A DNA stretch of 38,985 nucleotides from GCA-003244245 sp036494005 (GCA_036494005.1 DASXOV010000247.1:1-38985); one strand, 5' to 3'; shown: positions 15,922 through 26,341, counted from the first letter of the stretch. Made by a program: numbers and translations. Notes: generated by a model not told the origin, from the sequence alone.

Positions 15922-16854
15922 ATGTCGGCAAGCGGCGGAGCCAAGGCGATCATCGCGGCATTGCTGGCCAACGCGGGCATCGCGGCGGCGAAGTTCATCG
16001 GTTTTCTGGTCACCGGGTCCTCGTCGATGCTCGCCGAGGCGGTGCACTCGGTCGCTGACACCTCCAACCAGGGCCTGTTGCTGCTGGGCCAGAAGCGATC
16101 CCGCCGGGAGGCCACCGAGAAACATCCGTTCGGGTACGGCCGCGACCGCTACTTCTACTCCTTCGTGGTGGCGCTGTTGCTGTTCAGCTTGGGGTCGGTG
16201 TTCGCGATCTACGAGGGCTTCCACAAGGTGGAGAACCATGAGCAGCTCAGCTCGCCGCTCGTCGCGATCCTGATCCTGGCAGTGGCGATCGCGCTGGAGG
16301 GTTTCAGCTTTCGCACCGCGATCGGGGAGTCACGGCCGTTGAAGGGCAGTCGCACCTGGTGGCAGTTCATCCGGCAGGCCAAGACCCCGGAGCTGCCTGT
16401 GGTACTGCTGGAGGACGCAGGCGCGCTGCTCGGGCTGGTGCTCGCGCTGGGCGGGGTGGGGCTGACGGTGTTCACCGGGGACCCGGTCTGGGATGCCATC
16501 GGCACCATCTGCATCGGTGTGCTGCTCGGTGTCATCGCGGTGATCCTGATCCGGGAGACCAAGAGCCTGCTCATCGGCGAGGGAGCGAACCCGGCGGAGT
16601 TGCGGACCATCTGCGACGCCCTGGTCGGCGGCGCTGTGCAGCGGGTGATCCACCTCAAGACGCAGTATCTCGCGCCCGACGAGCTGCTGATCGCCGCCAA
16701 GATCGCGGTGCCCGCGACGCTGTCCACCGCTGAGGTCGCCACCGCCATCGACCAGGCGGAGGCCCGGGTCCGCACCGCCCTCCCCGTCGCGGAGCTGATC
16801 TATCTGGAGCCCGATCTGGACCGCACTCCGGCGGCCGAGAACGCCGAGACATGA
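15922..16854 (+). CDS. Cation diffusion facilitator family transporter
   Basis: 310 residues, a proton-coupled divalent cation efflux protein (Zn2+, Mn2+ or Fe2+) of the cytoplasmic membrane. The metal site in TM2 is HSVADTSNQ (His42, Asp46); the TM5 element reads LLEDAGALLGLVLALGG (Glu164, Asp165). The loop HPFGYGRDRYFYSF is typical. About six helices precede a cytoplasmic C-terminal domain (about 215-300). ATG 15922 follows GAAGGAG. The metal cannot be deduced with confidence. It lies 50 bp behind manA and 163 bp ahead of the biotin carboxylase, so it may be its own unit. Confidence 0.9.
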   Translation: MSASGGAKAIIAALLANAGIAAAKFIGFLVTGSSSMLAEAVHSVADTSNQGLLLLGQKRSRREATEKHPFGYGRDRYFYSFVVALLLFSLGSVFAIYEGFHKVENHEQLSSPLVAILILAVAIALEGFSFRTAIGESRPLKGSRTWWQFIRQAKTPELPVVLLEDAGALLGLVLALGGVGLTVFTGDPVWDAIGTICIGVLLGVIAVILIRETKSLLIGEGANPAELRTICDALVGGAVQRVIHLKTQYLAPDELLIAAKIAVPATLSTAEVATAIDQAEARVRTALPVAELIYLEPDLDRTPAAENAET

Positions 16855-17017
16855 GCCGCGGCCGACCGGTGCCCCCTGCGCAACCGCGTGATGAGCGCAT
16901 CGGTACGGTGAAGCTGGTCCGGCATCGTCCGGGATCCACGTCGTCGAGTTGGGGGCGCGCGGAACGTGGCTGTGTATCGGCTGCGCTGGGGCGCGGCCCG
17001 GCAGGGGGAGTGAGTGC

Positions 17018-18355
<1,338 letters not shown>

Positions 18356-18362
18356 CCCCCGC

Positions 18363-18406
18363 GTGTCGCGCACCCGTGCACGATGTGTACGGCTCTCGTG
18401 CACGGT
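18363..18406. repeat. 22-bp gene-end tandem repeat, site B
   Basis: Two units, GTGTC at 18363 and GTGTA at 18385, lie 22 bp apart and end CGAT and CGGT. Both contain CGTGCACG. The array begins 8 nt after the biotin carboxylase stop. It belongs to the same class as the arrays after the 698-aa membrane gene and after secA, though these copies are more diverged. Confidence 0.8.
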
Positions 18407-18410
18407 CCGG

Positions 18411-18461
18411 GCAGTGATGACTCAACGGCAGCGATGACTCAACGGCAGCGATGACTCAACG
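18411..18461. repeat. 17-bp tandem repeat x3
   Basis: Three contiguous copies of GCAGCGATGACTCAACG (18411-18427, 18428-18444, 18445-18461), the first with one mismatch. They are followed by an AT-richer stretch containing GGATAATGAG near 18474-18483 that could hold a -10 element. The rest of the 359-bp gap (18356-18714) shows no gene. Confidence 0.9.
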
Positions 18462-18714
18462 GCATATCGGATAGCTGGATAATGAGATCGACATGGCGGG
18501 GTCGGATCGGCGTTCGGGGGCGCCACCACCGATACCGGACCCACCCACCCCCCGGTCCACATGCAACCCGGACGGGCAGGTCCGGTGGCCCTGTTCGTGA
18601 GGGTCGAGGGTCCCTGGCCCGGGTGGGGGTCGCCCAGTCAGTGTTTGGTGTCACAAGGACTGGTGGCTCTGGGGGCTCGCCGGGGGCGGGCGCGACCGGT
18701 CGCAGGGGGGCGGA

Positions 18715-20070
18715 ATGCTACCGAATGCCGCTTGTCCGGTCGCCGTGGATGCGCGACTGGATTCCAGGCTCGTGGATTCCGGGCTCAGCCGCTGGTTGTG
18801 GCTGGTGAAATGGGTACTGGCCATCCCGCATTACGCGGTGCTGGTCCTCCTGTGGCCGGCAGTGTGGCTCCTGACCCTCGTCGCGATGGTGCCGATCCTG
18901 TTCATCGGCCGCTATCCGAGGACGATCTTCGATGTCAACCTCGGCGTGCTGCGCTGGAGCTGGCGGGTCGGCTACTACACCTACTCGGCGCTGGGCGCCG
19001 GCCGCTACCCGCCGTTCACCCTGGCCGAGGTACCCGACTACCCTGCCCAGCTGCACATCCCCTATCCCCAGTACCTGTCGAGGGGCCTGGTCCTGGTCAC
19101 GTGGTGGCTCCTGGCCATCCCGCACTACCTGGTCCTGGGAGTGCTGCTGGGCGGGGCCATCGCTCTCGCCCGCCACGGCGACATCGTGATCGACTCCGGC
19201 GCCGGGCTGCTGGTGCTGGTCGCCGCGATCGCCCTGCTGGTCGCGGCCCGCTTCTCTCCGGGCGGCCGCGACTTCGTCCTCGGTATCAACCGCTGGGCTC
19301 TGCGCGCCGCCGCCTACGCCCTGTTGATGACCGACACCTACCCGCCCTTCCAGCTCGGCACCGGTCCGGCACCCATCGGTCCGGCACCCATCGGTCCGGC
19401 ACGCGACAACGCTGTCAGCGGTCGGGATCATTCGCACCACGCTGCGCTGAGTGGAGCGGGTGCGAAAGCGCACTCTCCGGCCGCCGCGGTGATGGAGGGG
19501 GTACCGGCACTCCAGGCGCCCGAGGTGTCACCGGCTGCGACCGAACAGCTCCGCGACCCGCTGCCGTTCTGGGCGATGGTCGCGCTCGGGCTGGGCGCAA
19601 CGGCGATGCTCAGCGCAGTGGTGTGGGCCACGAGCCACCTGCATCCCGACAACGCGCTACGGACCGCCGCGCTCTTCGTCCACCTGGCTGCCCTGGTCGT
19701 CGGTTTCGGTGCGGTGCTCGTTGTCGACTGGGTGGCGCTGCTGTGGTTGCTCGGACGCCGCTCGCTGGGGAACCTGACCACCCTCGCCTCGGCCGCCCAC
19801 GTGCCGATCTGGCTGGGTCTGGTGGCGCTGGTGCTCAGCGGTGCGCTCTGCCGTCCCGACCTGTCCCTCCCGCTGACCTGGGTCAAACTGGGCCTCGTGC
19901 TGCTGGTGACCCTCAACGGCCTGCACGTGTACGCCATCGGCGAGCGGCTGACCAGGCTGGGCGATCGCCCCGTTCCCCGTCACATGCTGCGCTGGGCCGG
20001 GACTGCCGCCGTCGTGTCCCAGGTCGGTTGGTGGGGCGCCATGCTCATCGGCTTCATCAACGCCCAATAG
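18715..20070 (+). CDS. DUF4389 protein fused to a second membrane domain
   Basis: 451 residues. The first half (about 1-215) is DUF4389-like: SRWLWLVKWVLAIPHYAVLV, then PRTIFDVNLGVLRWSWRVGYYTYSA and a second similar pass with YPQYLSRGLVLVTWWLLAIPHY and GINRWALRAAAYALLMTD. A linker of about 65 residues (220-285) carries GPAPI repeats and His/Ala-rich sequence. The second half has about five helices (FWAMVALGLGATAMLSAVVW, ALFVHLAALVVGFGAVLVVD onwards to MLIGFINAQ) and resembles CopD- or DUF2269-like membrane proteins. ATG 18715 follows GGGGGGCGGA. The function is unknown. The two halves may be separate genes in relatives. Confidence 0.75.
   Translation: MLPNAACPVAVDARLDSRLVDSGLSRWLWLVKWVLAIPHYAVLVLLWPAVWLLTLVAMVPILFIGRYPRTIFDVNLGVLRWSWRVGYYTYSALGAGRYPPFTLAEVPDYPAQLHIPYPQYLSRGLVLVTWWLLAIPHYLVLGVLLGGAIALARHGDIVIDSGAGLLVLVAAIALLVAARFSPGGRDFVLGINRWALRAAAYALLMTDTYPPFQLGTGPAPIGPAPIGPARDNAVSGRDHSHHAALSGAGAKAHSPAAAVMEGVPALQAPEVSPAATEQLRDPLPFWAMVALGLGATAMLSAVVWATSHLHPDNALRTAALFVHLAALVVGFGAVLVVDWVALLWLLGRRSLGNLTTLASAAHVPIWLGLVALVLSGALCRPDLSLPLTWVKLGLVLLVTLNGLHVYAIGERLTRLGDRPVPRHMLRWAGTAAVVSQVGWWGAMLIGFINAQ
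19363..19402 (+). repeat. 15-bp in-frame repeat encoding GPAPI
   Basis: GGTCCGGCACCCATC occurs at 19363-19377 and 19378-19392, followed by a 10-bp partial copy. It encodes GPAPIGPAPIGPA in the linker of the DUF4389 protein. The length is a multiple of three, so the frame is kept. Confidence 0.9.
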
Positions 20071-20119
20071 CATCCGTCATGCAGCAGCACCCGTCATCGC
20101 GGCATCAGGGCCGGGTACC

Positions 20120-20776
20120 GTGCCCGCCGTGGGTCGCCTGGTCGTCATCGAGGGGCTGGACGGAGCGGGTAAACGCACCCTCGCCGACGGGCTGGCCGCG
20201 GCGCTGGCCGCTCGGGGTGCGCACGTCGCCCGGATGGCCTTTCCTCGCTACGGCACGGATGTGCACGCCGATCTGGTGCGCGACGCGCTGTACGGCCGTC
20301 TCGGTGATCTGGCCGATTCTGTGCACGGGATGGCTGTGCTCTTCGCGCTGGATCGCCGGGGCGCCGCGGGGGAACTGCGTGCGTTGCTGCGGCGTCACGA
20401 TGTGGTGCTGCTGGATCGCTACGTCGCCTCCAACGCCGCTTACGGCGCGGCCCGGCTGCACGAGGACGCCGGTGGTCCGTTCGCCGGCTGGGTCCGGACA
20501 CTGGAGATGGACCGCTTCGGTGTCCCGGTGCCCGACGCGCAGTTGTTGTTGCGGGTACCGGTCACCGTGGCCGCCGCCCGCACGCAGGGCCGGTCGGTGG
20601 CCGAAACGGCCCGCGCGCGGGATGTGTTCGAGACCGACCACGGCCTGCAGGATCGGTGCGCGGCCGTCTACGACGGGCTCGCCGCCGCCGGCTGGCTCGC
20701 CCCCTGGTTCGTCGTGGACGGCTCCGGCGCGACGTCGTCGTCCACCGATCTGGCGGCTCGGCTGTTGGAGGGGTGA
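20120..20776 (+). CDS. tmk: dTMP kinase (thymidylate kinase)
   Basis: 218 residues. It phosphorylates dTMP to dTDP with ATP in the cytoplasm. The P-loop is EGLDGAGKRTL (11-21); MAFPRYGTDVHADLVRDALYG matches the mycobacterial Tmk segment with the FPRY substrate-binding motif; LLDRYVASNAAYGAARL is the DR(Y/H) motif. Like mycobacterial Tmk it has Arg after the P-loop Lys. The start is GTG 20120 or GTG 20129, both without a strong ribosome binding site. It precedes mtrA as in mycobacteria (Rv3247c), here separated by a small membrane protein. Confidence 0.93.
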   Translation: MPAVGRLVVIEGLDGAGKRTLADGLAAALAARGAHVARMAFPRYGTDVHADLVRDALYGRLGDLADSVHGMAVLFALDRRGAAGELRALLRRHDVVLLDRYVASNAAYGAARLHEDAGGPFAGWVRTLEMDRFGVPVPDAQLLLRVPVTVAAARTQGRSVAETARARDVFETDHGLQDRCAAVYDGLAAAGWLAPWFVVDGSGATSSSTDLAARLLEG

Positions 20777-20801
20777 GCCCGCGAAACATTCGTCCCCGCC
20801 G

Positions 20802-21239
20802 ATGCGATTGCCAGGTGTGTTCTCTGCCGAAACCCCAGGTGAGTTGCCGGCGCAGCACCGCAGGAAGGTTCTGGCCCAGCGACCAGACCGTCGCCTGCCC
20901 GCGTCGCTGATGCCTGAGGCGCAGGCCAAGTGGGTCGGTGCCCGGACGACACTGGGTGCCTTCACCCGCCAGGTGCTGATGCGGCCGACGCGGATCGGCG
21001 CACTCGCGGTGCTCGGCGGGATGACCGCCACGGTGCTGGTGGGCGCCGAGGGCTGGTGGATCGTGCTCGGGATAACCCTGTTCCAGGCGTCGGCGTCCAC
21101 GTTGACCGTGATGTGGCTGGATGTGCCACCACCCGCGCGGGAAGCGGAACCACCTGGGACACCTGAGCCGCCGGGGACACCTGCATGGTCGTCCACGGGG
21201 GTGGTACCTCAGCAACGACGGCCGGGGCCGGGCGAATGA
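20802..21239 (+). CDS. Small two-TM membrane protein, unknown
   Basis: 145 residues from ATG 20802. The frame is supported by two adjacent hydrophobic helices at about 68-84 and 86-104 (ALAVLGGMTATVLVG, then GWWIVLGITLFQASASTLTV), a basic N-terminal half, and a Pro-rich cytoplasmic tail (PPPAREAEPPGTPEPPGTP). An internal ATG at 20910 is an alternative start. I recognise no family. It lies between tmk and mtrA, 26 bp behind the former. The tail contains a CCGGGGACACCTG-type short duplication. Confidence 0.6.
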   Translation: MRLPGVFSAETPGELPAQHRRKVLAQRPDRRLPASLMPEAQAKWVGARTTLGAFTRQVLMRPTRIGALAVLGGMTATVLVGAEGWWIVLGITLFQASASTLTVMWLDVPPPAREAEPPGTPEPPGTPAWSSTGVVPQQRRPGPGE

Positions 21240-21295
21240 CATCCCGGATGGTACGGAGACGCCCGGAAGCGGGCCGCGCTGCCTCGAATGCCACG

Positions 21296-21982
21296 ATGGT
21301 GCGTATGAGGGCTCGCGTACTGGTGGTGGACGATGACCCTGCGCTGGCCGAGATGCTGACCATCGTGCTGCGCGGGGAGGGATTCGACACAGCGGTGGTG
21401 GCCGATGGCAGCAAGGCGATGCCCGCGCTGCGCGAGGTGAAACCGGATCTGGTGCTGCTGGACCTCATGTTGCCGGGGATGAACGGCATCGACGTGTGCA
21501 AGGCGATCCGCGCCGAGTCCGGGGTTCCGATCGTGATGCTCACAGCCAAGAGTGACACCGTCGACGTGGTCCTGGGCCTGGAGTCGGGCGCTGACGACTA
21601 CGTGGTCAAGCCGTTCAAGCCCAAGGAACTGGTGGCCAGGCTGCGGACCCGGTTGCGCCGTACCGAGGCGGAACCCGCCGAACTGCTGACCGTCGGTGAC
21701 GTGACCATCGACGTGCCCGGACATCAAGTCACCCGGGACGGGGGCCCCATCTCGCTGACCCCACTGGAGTTCGACCTGCTCGTCGCGCTGGCCCGCAAAC
21801 CCCGTCAGGTGTTCACTCGCGAGGTGCTGCTCGAGCAGGTCTGGGGGTACCGGCACGCCGCGGACACCCGGTTGGTCAATGTGCACGTGCAACGCCTGCG
21901 CTCGAAGGTGGAGACCGACCCCGAGCACCCCGAGGTGGTCCTCACCGTGCGGGGCGTGGGCTACAAGGCCGGTCCCCCGTGA
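21296..21982 (+). CDS. mtrA: MtrA, DNA-binding response regulator
   Basis: 228 residues, the same length as mycobacterial MtrA. Receiver domain (1-~120): acidic pocket VDDDP (11-15), phospho-acceptor Asp56 in LVLLDLMLPGMNGIDVC, switch Thr83 and Lys105 (VVKPFKPKELVAR). OmpR/PhoB winged helix (about 130-228): SLTPLEFDLLVALARKPRQV, VWGYRHAADTRLVNVHVQRL and the C-terminal GVGYKAGPP. MtrA controls cell-wall hydrolases, division and replication genes. ATG 21296 gives the family length. It lies 6 nt before mtrB, with which it forms the MtrAB-LpqB signalling set. Confidence 0.96.
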   Translation: MVRMRARVLVVDDDPALAEMLTIVLRGEGFDTAVVADGSKAMPALREVKPDLVLLDLMLPGMNGIDVCKAIRAESGVPIVMLTAKSDTVDVVLGLESGADDYVVKPFKPKELVARLRTRLRRTEAEPAELLTVGDVTIDVPGHQVTRDGGPISLTPLEFDLLVALARKPRQVFTREVLLEQVWGYRHAADTRLVNVHVQRLRSKVETDPEHPEVVLTVRGVGYKAGPP

Positions 21983-21988
21983 GCGTCC

Positions 21989-23743
21989 ATGACCGGTGAC
22001 ACCACGGTGAGAGACGTCGTGGCGCCCGCGCTCGACCTGGCGCGTGAGCTCGCCGCCGAGGTCCGCGCGCTGTGGCGCCGCTCGTTGCAGGTCCGGGTCG
22101 TAGTGAGCACCGTCGCGCTGTCGAGCACCGTCGTTGTCGTGCTCGGCATGGTGCTGCAGACCCAGATCGCCGATCGGCTGATCGAGAACAAGACGCAGGC
22201 CGCGCTGCTGCAGGCCGAGAACAGCAGGGCGGTGGTGGAGTCCGAGCTGGGCGCGGTCGATCCTGCCTCGGTCTCCCTGGCGGGCAGGCTCGCCACAGCT
22301 GTGGAGCGGCTCACCAATCCCGACCCGGCCGGGGAGAACGCCGCGATGGCCAGTGCCGGGACGTTCGAACCGGTGCTGGTCAACGGAGGCGGTCCGGCGG
22401 GGCCGAGCGACCCCTCAAGGGTGAACGGCCCGTCAGGCCCGTCAGGGGTGAACGGCCCCGCTGGGGTGATCCTGGGCGCGGACGGTCCCTTCGGCGTGAA
22501 CGGATCCGCGCAGAAGGTCGGGCCACTGGAGGACGTCCCGGCCGTGTTGCGCTACGCCGTGGAACGTGGCGCGGTCGCTGACAAGATCACCACGGTGCAG
22601 CGGGACTCCACCGCCGTCACCATGCTGGTCATCGGCATGCCGGTCGGCGGTGCGGGCCGCACCCTGCAGCTCTACCTGCTCTTCCCGCTCACCGGCGAGC
22701 AGCGCACGCTGAACCTGGTGCAGTCCACGCTGGTGGTCGGGGGCCTGGTACTGCTGGTGCTCATCGCGGGGATCGCCAGCCTGGTCACCCGGCAGGTGGT
22801 GGTCCCGGTCCGGCAGGCCGCCGAGGTGGCCGAGCGGTTCGCCGACGGCCATCTCGAGGAGCGCATCCCGGTCGTGGGTGAGGATGACACGGCACGGCTG
22901 GGTACCTCGTTCAACGAGATGGCCGCCAGCATTCAGCGGCAGATCCGGCAGCTGGAGGAGCTCGGTGCGCTGCAACGCGGGTTCACCTCCGATGTCTCGC
23001 ACGAGCTGCGTACCCCGCTGACCACGGTGCGGATGGCCGCGGACGTCCTGTACGAGGCGCGTGACCAGCTCGATCCCGCGCTGCGTCGCTCCACCGAGTT
23101 GCTGGTGCACGAACTGGACCGATTCGAGGTGCTGCTCGCCGACCTGTTGGAGATCTCCCGGCACGACGCGGGAGTCGCCGATCTGCTCGGTGAGACCGCC
23201 GACCTGCGCACCACCGTGCAGCACGCGGTCGCCGCGGTGCAGCCCGTCGCGCAGCGGGCGGGTACCGAGCTGGAGCTGGACCTGCCCGCCGAGGAGGTGC
23301 TCGTCGAGATCGATCCACGGCGGGTGGAACGGATCCTGCGCAACCTGGTCAGCAACGCGCTGGACCACGGGGAGGGCCGCCCGGTGCGGGTGACGGTCGC
23401 CGCGGACGACGACGCGGTGGCGGTGGCCGTCCGTGATCACGGCGTCGGGCTGCTCCCGGGACAGGAGGACCTGGTCTTCACCCGGTTCTGGCGCGGCGAC
23501 CCGTCCCGCAACCGGCGTACCGGCGGTACCGGGCTGGGGTTGTCGATCAGCCTGGAGGACGCCCGGCTGCACGGCGGCTGGCTGCAGGCCTGGGGTGAAC
23601 CAGGGCAGGGCAGCACCTTCCGGCTGACCCTGCCCCGCAGTCAGGGCACCGAGCTGCGATCCAGCCCGCTTCCGCTGGAGCCCGACGGTGCCGTGCTCGG
23701 GCTTCAGCCGCGTCCGGTTCCGGCAGACCCGGGGGCCGACTGA
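21989..23743 (+). CDS. mtrB: MtrB, sensor histidine kinase
   Basis: 584 residues. TM1 about 36-56 and TM2 about 246-267 flank an extracytoplasmic sensor domain; HAMP about 268-320; dimerisation box SDVSHELRTPLTTVRMAADV with phospho-acceptor His338; ATPase domain with RNLVSNALDHG (N box), DHGVGLLPG (G1) and TGGTGLGLSIS (G2). The sensor domain contains an extra stretch at about 132-175 built of VNGPSGPSG/GVNGPAG-type repeats, which makes the protein slightly longer than usual (about 560-570). It phosphorylates MtrA, and its activity is modulated by LpqB. It overlaps lpqB by one base (TGATG). Confidence 0.95.
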   Translation: MTGDTTVRDVVAPALDLARELAAEVRALWRRSLQVRVVVSTVALSSTVVVVLGMVLQTQIADRLIENKTQAALLQAENSRAVVESELGAVDPASVSLAGRLATAVERLTNPDPAGENAAMASAGTFEPVLVNGGGPAGPSDPSRVNGPSGPSGVNGPAGVILGADGPFGVNGSAQKVGPLEDVPAVLRYAVERGAVADKITTVQRDSTAVTMLVIGMPVGGAGRTLQLYLLFPLTGEQRTLNLVQSTLVVGGLVLLVLIAGIASLVTRQVVVPVRQAAEVAERFADGHLEERIPVVGEDDTARLGTSFNEMAASIQRQIRQLEELGALQRGFTSDVSHELRTPLTTVRMAADVLYEARDQLDPALRRSTELLVHELDRFEVLLADLLEISRHDAGVADLLGETADLRTTVQHAVAAVQPVAQRAGTELELDLPAEEVLVEIDPRRVERILRNLVSNALDHGEGRPVRVTVAADDDAVAVAVRDHGVGLLPGQEDLVFTRFWRGDPSRNRRTGGTGLGLSISLEDARLHGGWLQAWGEPGQGSTFRLTLPRSQGTELRSSPLPLEPDGAVLGLQPRPVPADPGAD

Positions 23744-25473
23744 TGCTCCGCTGCGGCCGGCGGTGGGTGCGGATCAGCCTGCTCGCGGTACTCACCGCGG
23801 GCGCGACGCTGTCCGGGTGTGCCACCGTTCCGGCGAGTTCTGACCTGCAGGTGGTGCGTTCGGTGCCGGTGGGCCCGATAGTGCAGGTGCCGACCGGTCC
23901 GGCCCGAGGTGTGGACCCGTTCCGGCTGGTGCGAGGGTACATCGAGGCCACCGGAAGCCCAGCGAACGGGCACGCGGCCGCCCGGGCGTTCCTCACCAGG
24001 GATGCGGCGGCCGGCTGGGACGACGCCGCAGGCGTCACCGTGATCGAGGACGCGCCGGGCGCCACTCCGGAGAACACTCCCGGGTTCGGTGTCCGGCGAG
24101 TCAGGGTTGCCGGACCCCGGCTGGGCAAGATCGAACCGGATGCGAGCTTCACGCCGCTGCCGGGCAGGTTCTCCGTCGACTTCCAGGTGGTCAAGGAATT
24201 CGGCGAATGGCGGATCTTGAACCCGCCTCCCGGCGTGCTGGTGGAGAGCAGCGCCCTGCAACGCAACTACCGGCAGGTCCGGGTATCGTTCCTCGACCCG
24301 AGCCGGGGCACTCTGGTACCCGATCTGCGCTGGGTCCCTGCGCTCCCGGCGGCCACGCTGCCCGGGCGGATACTCGACCTGCTGCTCGCCGGGCCATCGC
24401 AGGCGCTGTCCGGCGCGGTCGTCTCCGCGCTGCCGCCGGGCGCCCGGCCGAGGTCCCATGTGCTGGTCAGCACCGACGGGCGCACCGTCATCGACCTGGC
24501 AGGCCTCGGTGGGGTTCCCGAGCAGGAGCGCCGCCTGGTGGCGGCGCAGATCGTCAGCTCGCTGGACGGACTGGTGCCTACCCCGCTGCGGCTGCTCGCC
24601 GACGGCGAACCACTGGTCACCGGCCAGTCCCAGTGGTCGTCGGCCGATCTCATCTCCTACACGGCGGCCGTGGGGCCACGGCCGGACGTCCCCGGCCAGG
24701 TGGTCGTCGACGGGCGGTTGCGTGGGCTGGACGGCGGGCCGGTCCCGGGACCCGCGGGCGACGGGCAACTCACCGTGCTCAGCGCCGCCCGGTCCAGCCC
24801 TGGAGGAGAGCTGCTGGCGGTCGTCGTCGCAGGCCCGGACGGGCGCCCTCAGCTGCGGGTCGGCCGTTCGGGTGGGCCCTTGACGGCGGTACCGATGGAC
24901 GCCTCTTCGATGAGCAGGCCCACCTGGCGGCCGTTCGGCACCGAGGTGTGGACGGTGATCAACGGGACCACGGTGGCCGGGGTGGCGGTCACCGGTAATG
25001 GCCCGTCGGCGCCCTACCTGGTCAACACCACCGAGCTCGCCGCGCTCGGCCCGATCACCGAGTTGCGGCTGTCCCGGGACGGGGTGCGGGCGGCCGCGGT
25101 GGTCGGGGGACAGCTGGTGGTGGCGGCCGTGGTGAGCGAACCGGGGGAGGTGAGCCTGCGCCGTCCGAGGGTGTTGCAGGCCGGTGACCTGCCGCCCATC
25201 GCGGGTGTGGAGTGGGCTCGGCCGGAGCTGCTGGTCACCGCCACGGCCGGCCCCACTCCGGCGGTCTCCTCGGTGTCGGTGGACGGACTGACCCGCCGCC
25301 AGGTACCCAGCACCAACCTGACCGGCCCACTCACCGACATCGTCGCTGCGCCTGGCCGGGTGGTCCTGGTGGCCGACGCCACCGGGTTGTGGGCGTACTC
25401 GGACAGCCAGGAGGTGTGGGAGCCGCTGTTCGGGAGCATCGGGCCCGGTGCGGCGCCCCTCTACCCCGGCTGA
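23743..25473 (+). CDS. lpqB: LpqB, MtrB-associated lipoprotein
   Basis: 576 residues, a membrane-anchored lipoprotein that acts with the MtrB sensor domain. The signal peptide MLRCGRRWVRISLLAVLTAG ends in lipobox LSGC (23-26) with lipidated Cys26. A GerMN-like segment (about 190-320) includes LPGRILDLLLAGPSQALSGA. The C-terminal half is predicted beta-propeller (LSRDGVRAAAVVGGQLVV and similar strands). ATG 23743 shares its A with the mtrB stop, so translation is coupled. Order and length match mycobacterial Rv3244c. Confidence 0.95.
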   Translation: MLRCGRRWVRISLLAVLTAGATLSGCATVPASSDLQVVRSVPVGPIVQVPTGPARGVDPFRLVRGYIEATGSPANGHAAARAFLTRDAAAGWDDAAGVTVIEDAPGATPENTPGFGVRRVRVAGPRLGKIEPDASFTPLPGRFSVDFQVVKEFGEWRILNPPPGVLVESSALQRNYRQVRVSFLDPSRGTLVPDLRWVPALPAATLPGRILDLLLAGPSQALSGAVVSALPPGARPRSHVLVSTDGRTVIDLAGLGGVPEQERRLVAAQIVSSLDGLVPTPLRLLADGEPLVTGQSQWSSADLISYTAAVGPRPDVPGQVVVDGRLRGLDGGPVPGPAGDGQLTVLSAARSSPGGELLAVVVAGPDGRPQLRVGRSGGPLTAVPMDASSMSRPTWRPFGTEVWTVINGTTVAGVAVTGNGPSAPYLVNTTELAALGPITELRLSRDGVRAAAVVGGQLVVAAVVSEPGEVSLRRPRVLQAGDLPPIAGVEWARPELLVTATAGPTPAVSSVSVDGLTRRQVPSTNLTGPLTDIVAAPGRVVLVADATGLWAYSDSQEVWEPLFGSIGPGAAPLYPG

Positions 25474-25590
25474 CGTGTGGGTGCAAGGCGCTGCTCACCG
25501 TCCTGGGGATGGCGCCGCCCCGGTGGACAGCTGGCGCATCATCGTGGCCTGGACCGGCGGTGCGACCGGGGCCGGTGCGACGCTGAGCTG

Positions 25591-26304
25591 ATGCGCGAGG
25601 GGTTGCGAGCACTGCTCGACCTGGTGCTGCCGGTCGGCTGCGGTGGCTGTGGCACGCCGGGTCCGGCGTGGTGCAGCCGGTGCTCGGCACTGCTCGCCGC
25701 GCCGATTCGAGTGCGTCCGCCGCGCTGCTCCGACGACCTGGCGGTCTATGCCCTGGGCGGATACCGGGATCGGCTGCGGGCGGCACTGCTGGCCTACAAG
25801 GAGCACGGCCGCCGTGACCTGGCTGCCCCGCTGGGCGCCGCGCTGGGCGCCGCGCTGCTCGCGCTCCCGCCCGGCCTGCGCGGCGCGGCGCCGGGGACGG
25901 GTGGCCCCACCAGCGCGGGCGGCCTGTGCCTGGTGCCGGTGCCGTCGCGGTGGTCGGCCGCGGCCCGCAGGGGCGGCCAGCACGTGGCACTGCTGGCCGA
26001 TCGGGCCGCGGCCACGGTGGCCGGCGCGGGAGTCGCAGCCGCGGTCGCACCGGCGTTGCGGATGGCATACGGCGTCCGCGACTCGGTCGGTCTGGACCGG
26101 GCGGCCCGGCGGGCCAACCTCGCGGGACGGGTGCTGCTGCGGCCGGCCGGACTGCCCCCGGCCGGTACGACCGTCCTGCTCATCGACGATGTCATCACCA
26201 CTGGTACGACTGCCGCCACCTGTGCCGCCGCGTTGCTCCAGGCGGGTGTCGAGGTGCCTGCCGTCGTGGTGCTCGCCGCCTCCGGACGTCACGCGCCGTC
26301 GTAG
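25591..26304 (+). CDS. ComF family phosphoribosyltransferase-like protein
   Basis: 237 residues. The N-terminal zinc-finger-like region CGGCGTPGPAWCSRC (about 16-30) is followed by the Y(K)EHGRRDLA stretch and a phosphoribosyltransferase domain with VLLIDDVITTGTTAATCAAA (PRPP loop). Members are linked to DNA uptake in competent bacteria; the biochemical role in actinobacteria is unclear. ATG 25591 is chosen because the frame upstream (from 25477) has no family similarity; the ribosome binding site is weak. LGAALGAALLA reflects a 12-bp internal duplication. Position between lpqB and hpf matches Rv3242c. Confidence 0.88.
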   Translation: MREGLRALLDLVLPVGCGGCGTPGPAWCSRCSALLAAPIRVRPPRCSDDLAVYALGGYRDRLRAALLAYKEHGRRDLAAPLGAALGAALLALPPGLRGAAPGTGGPTSAGGLCLVPVPSRWSAAARRGGQHVALLADRAAATVAGAGVAAAVAPALRMAYGVRDSVGLDRAARRANLAGRVLLRPAGLPPAGTTVLLIDDVITTGTTAATCAAALLQAGVEVPAVVVLAASGRHAPS

Positions 26305-26341
26305 TTTCCGGCCGCTGATACCACCTTGCGCGTTGCCGATC

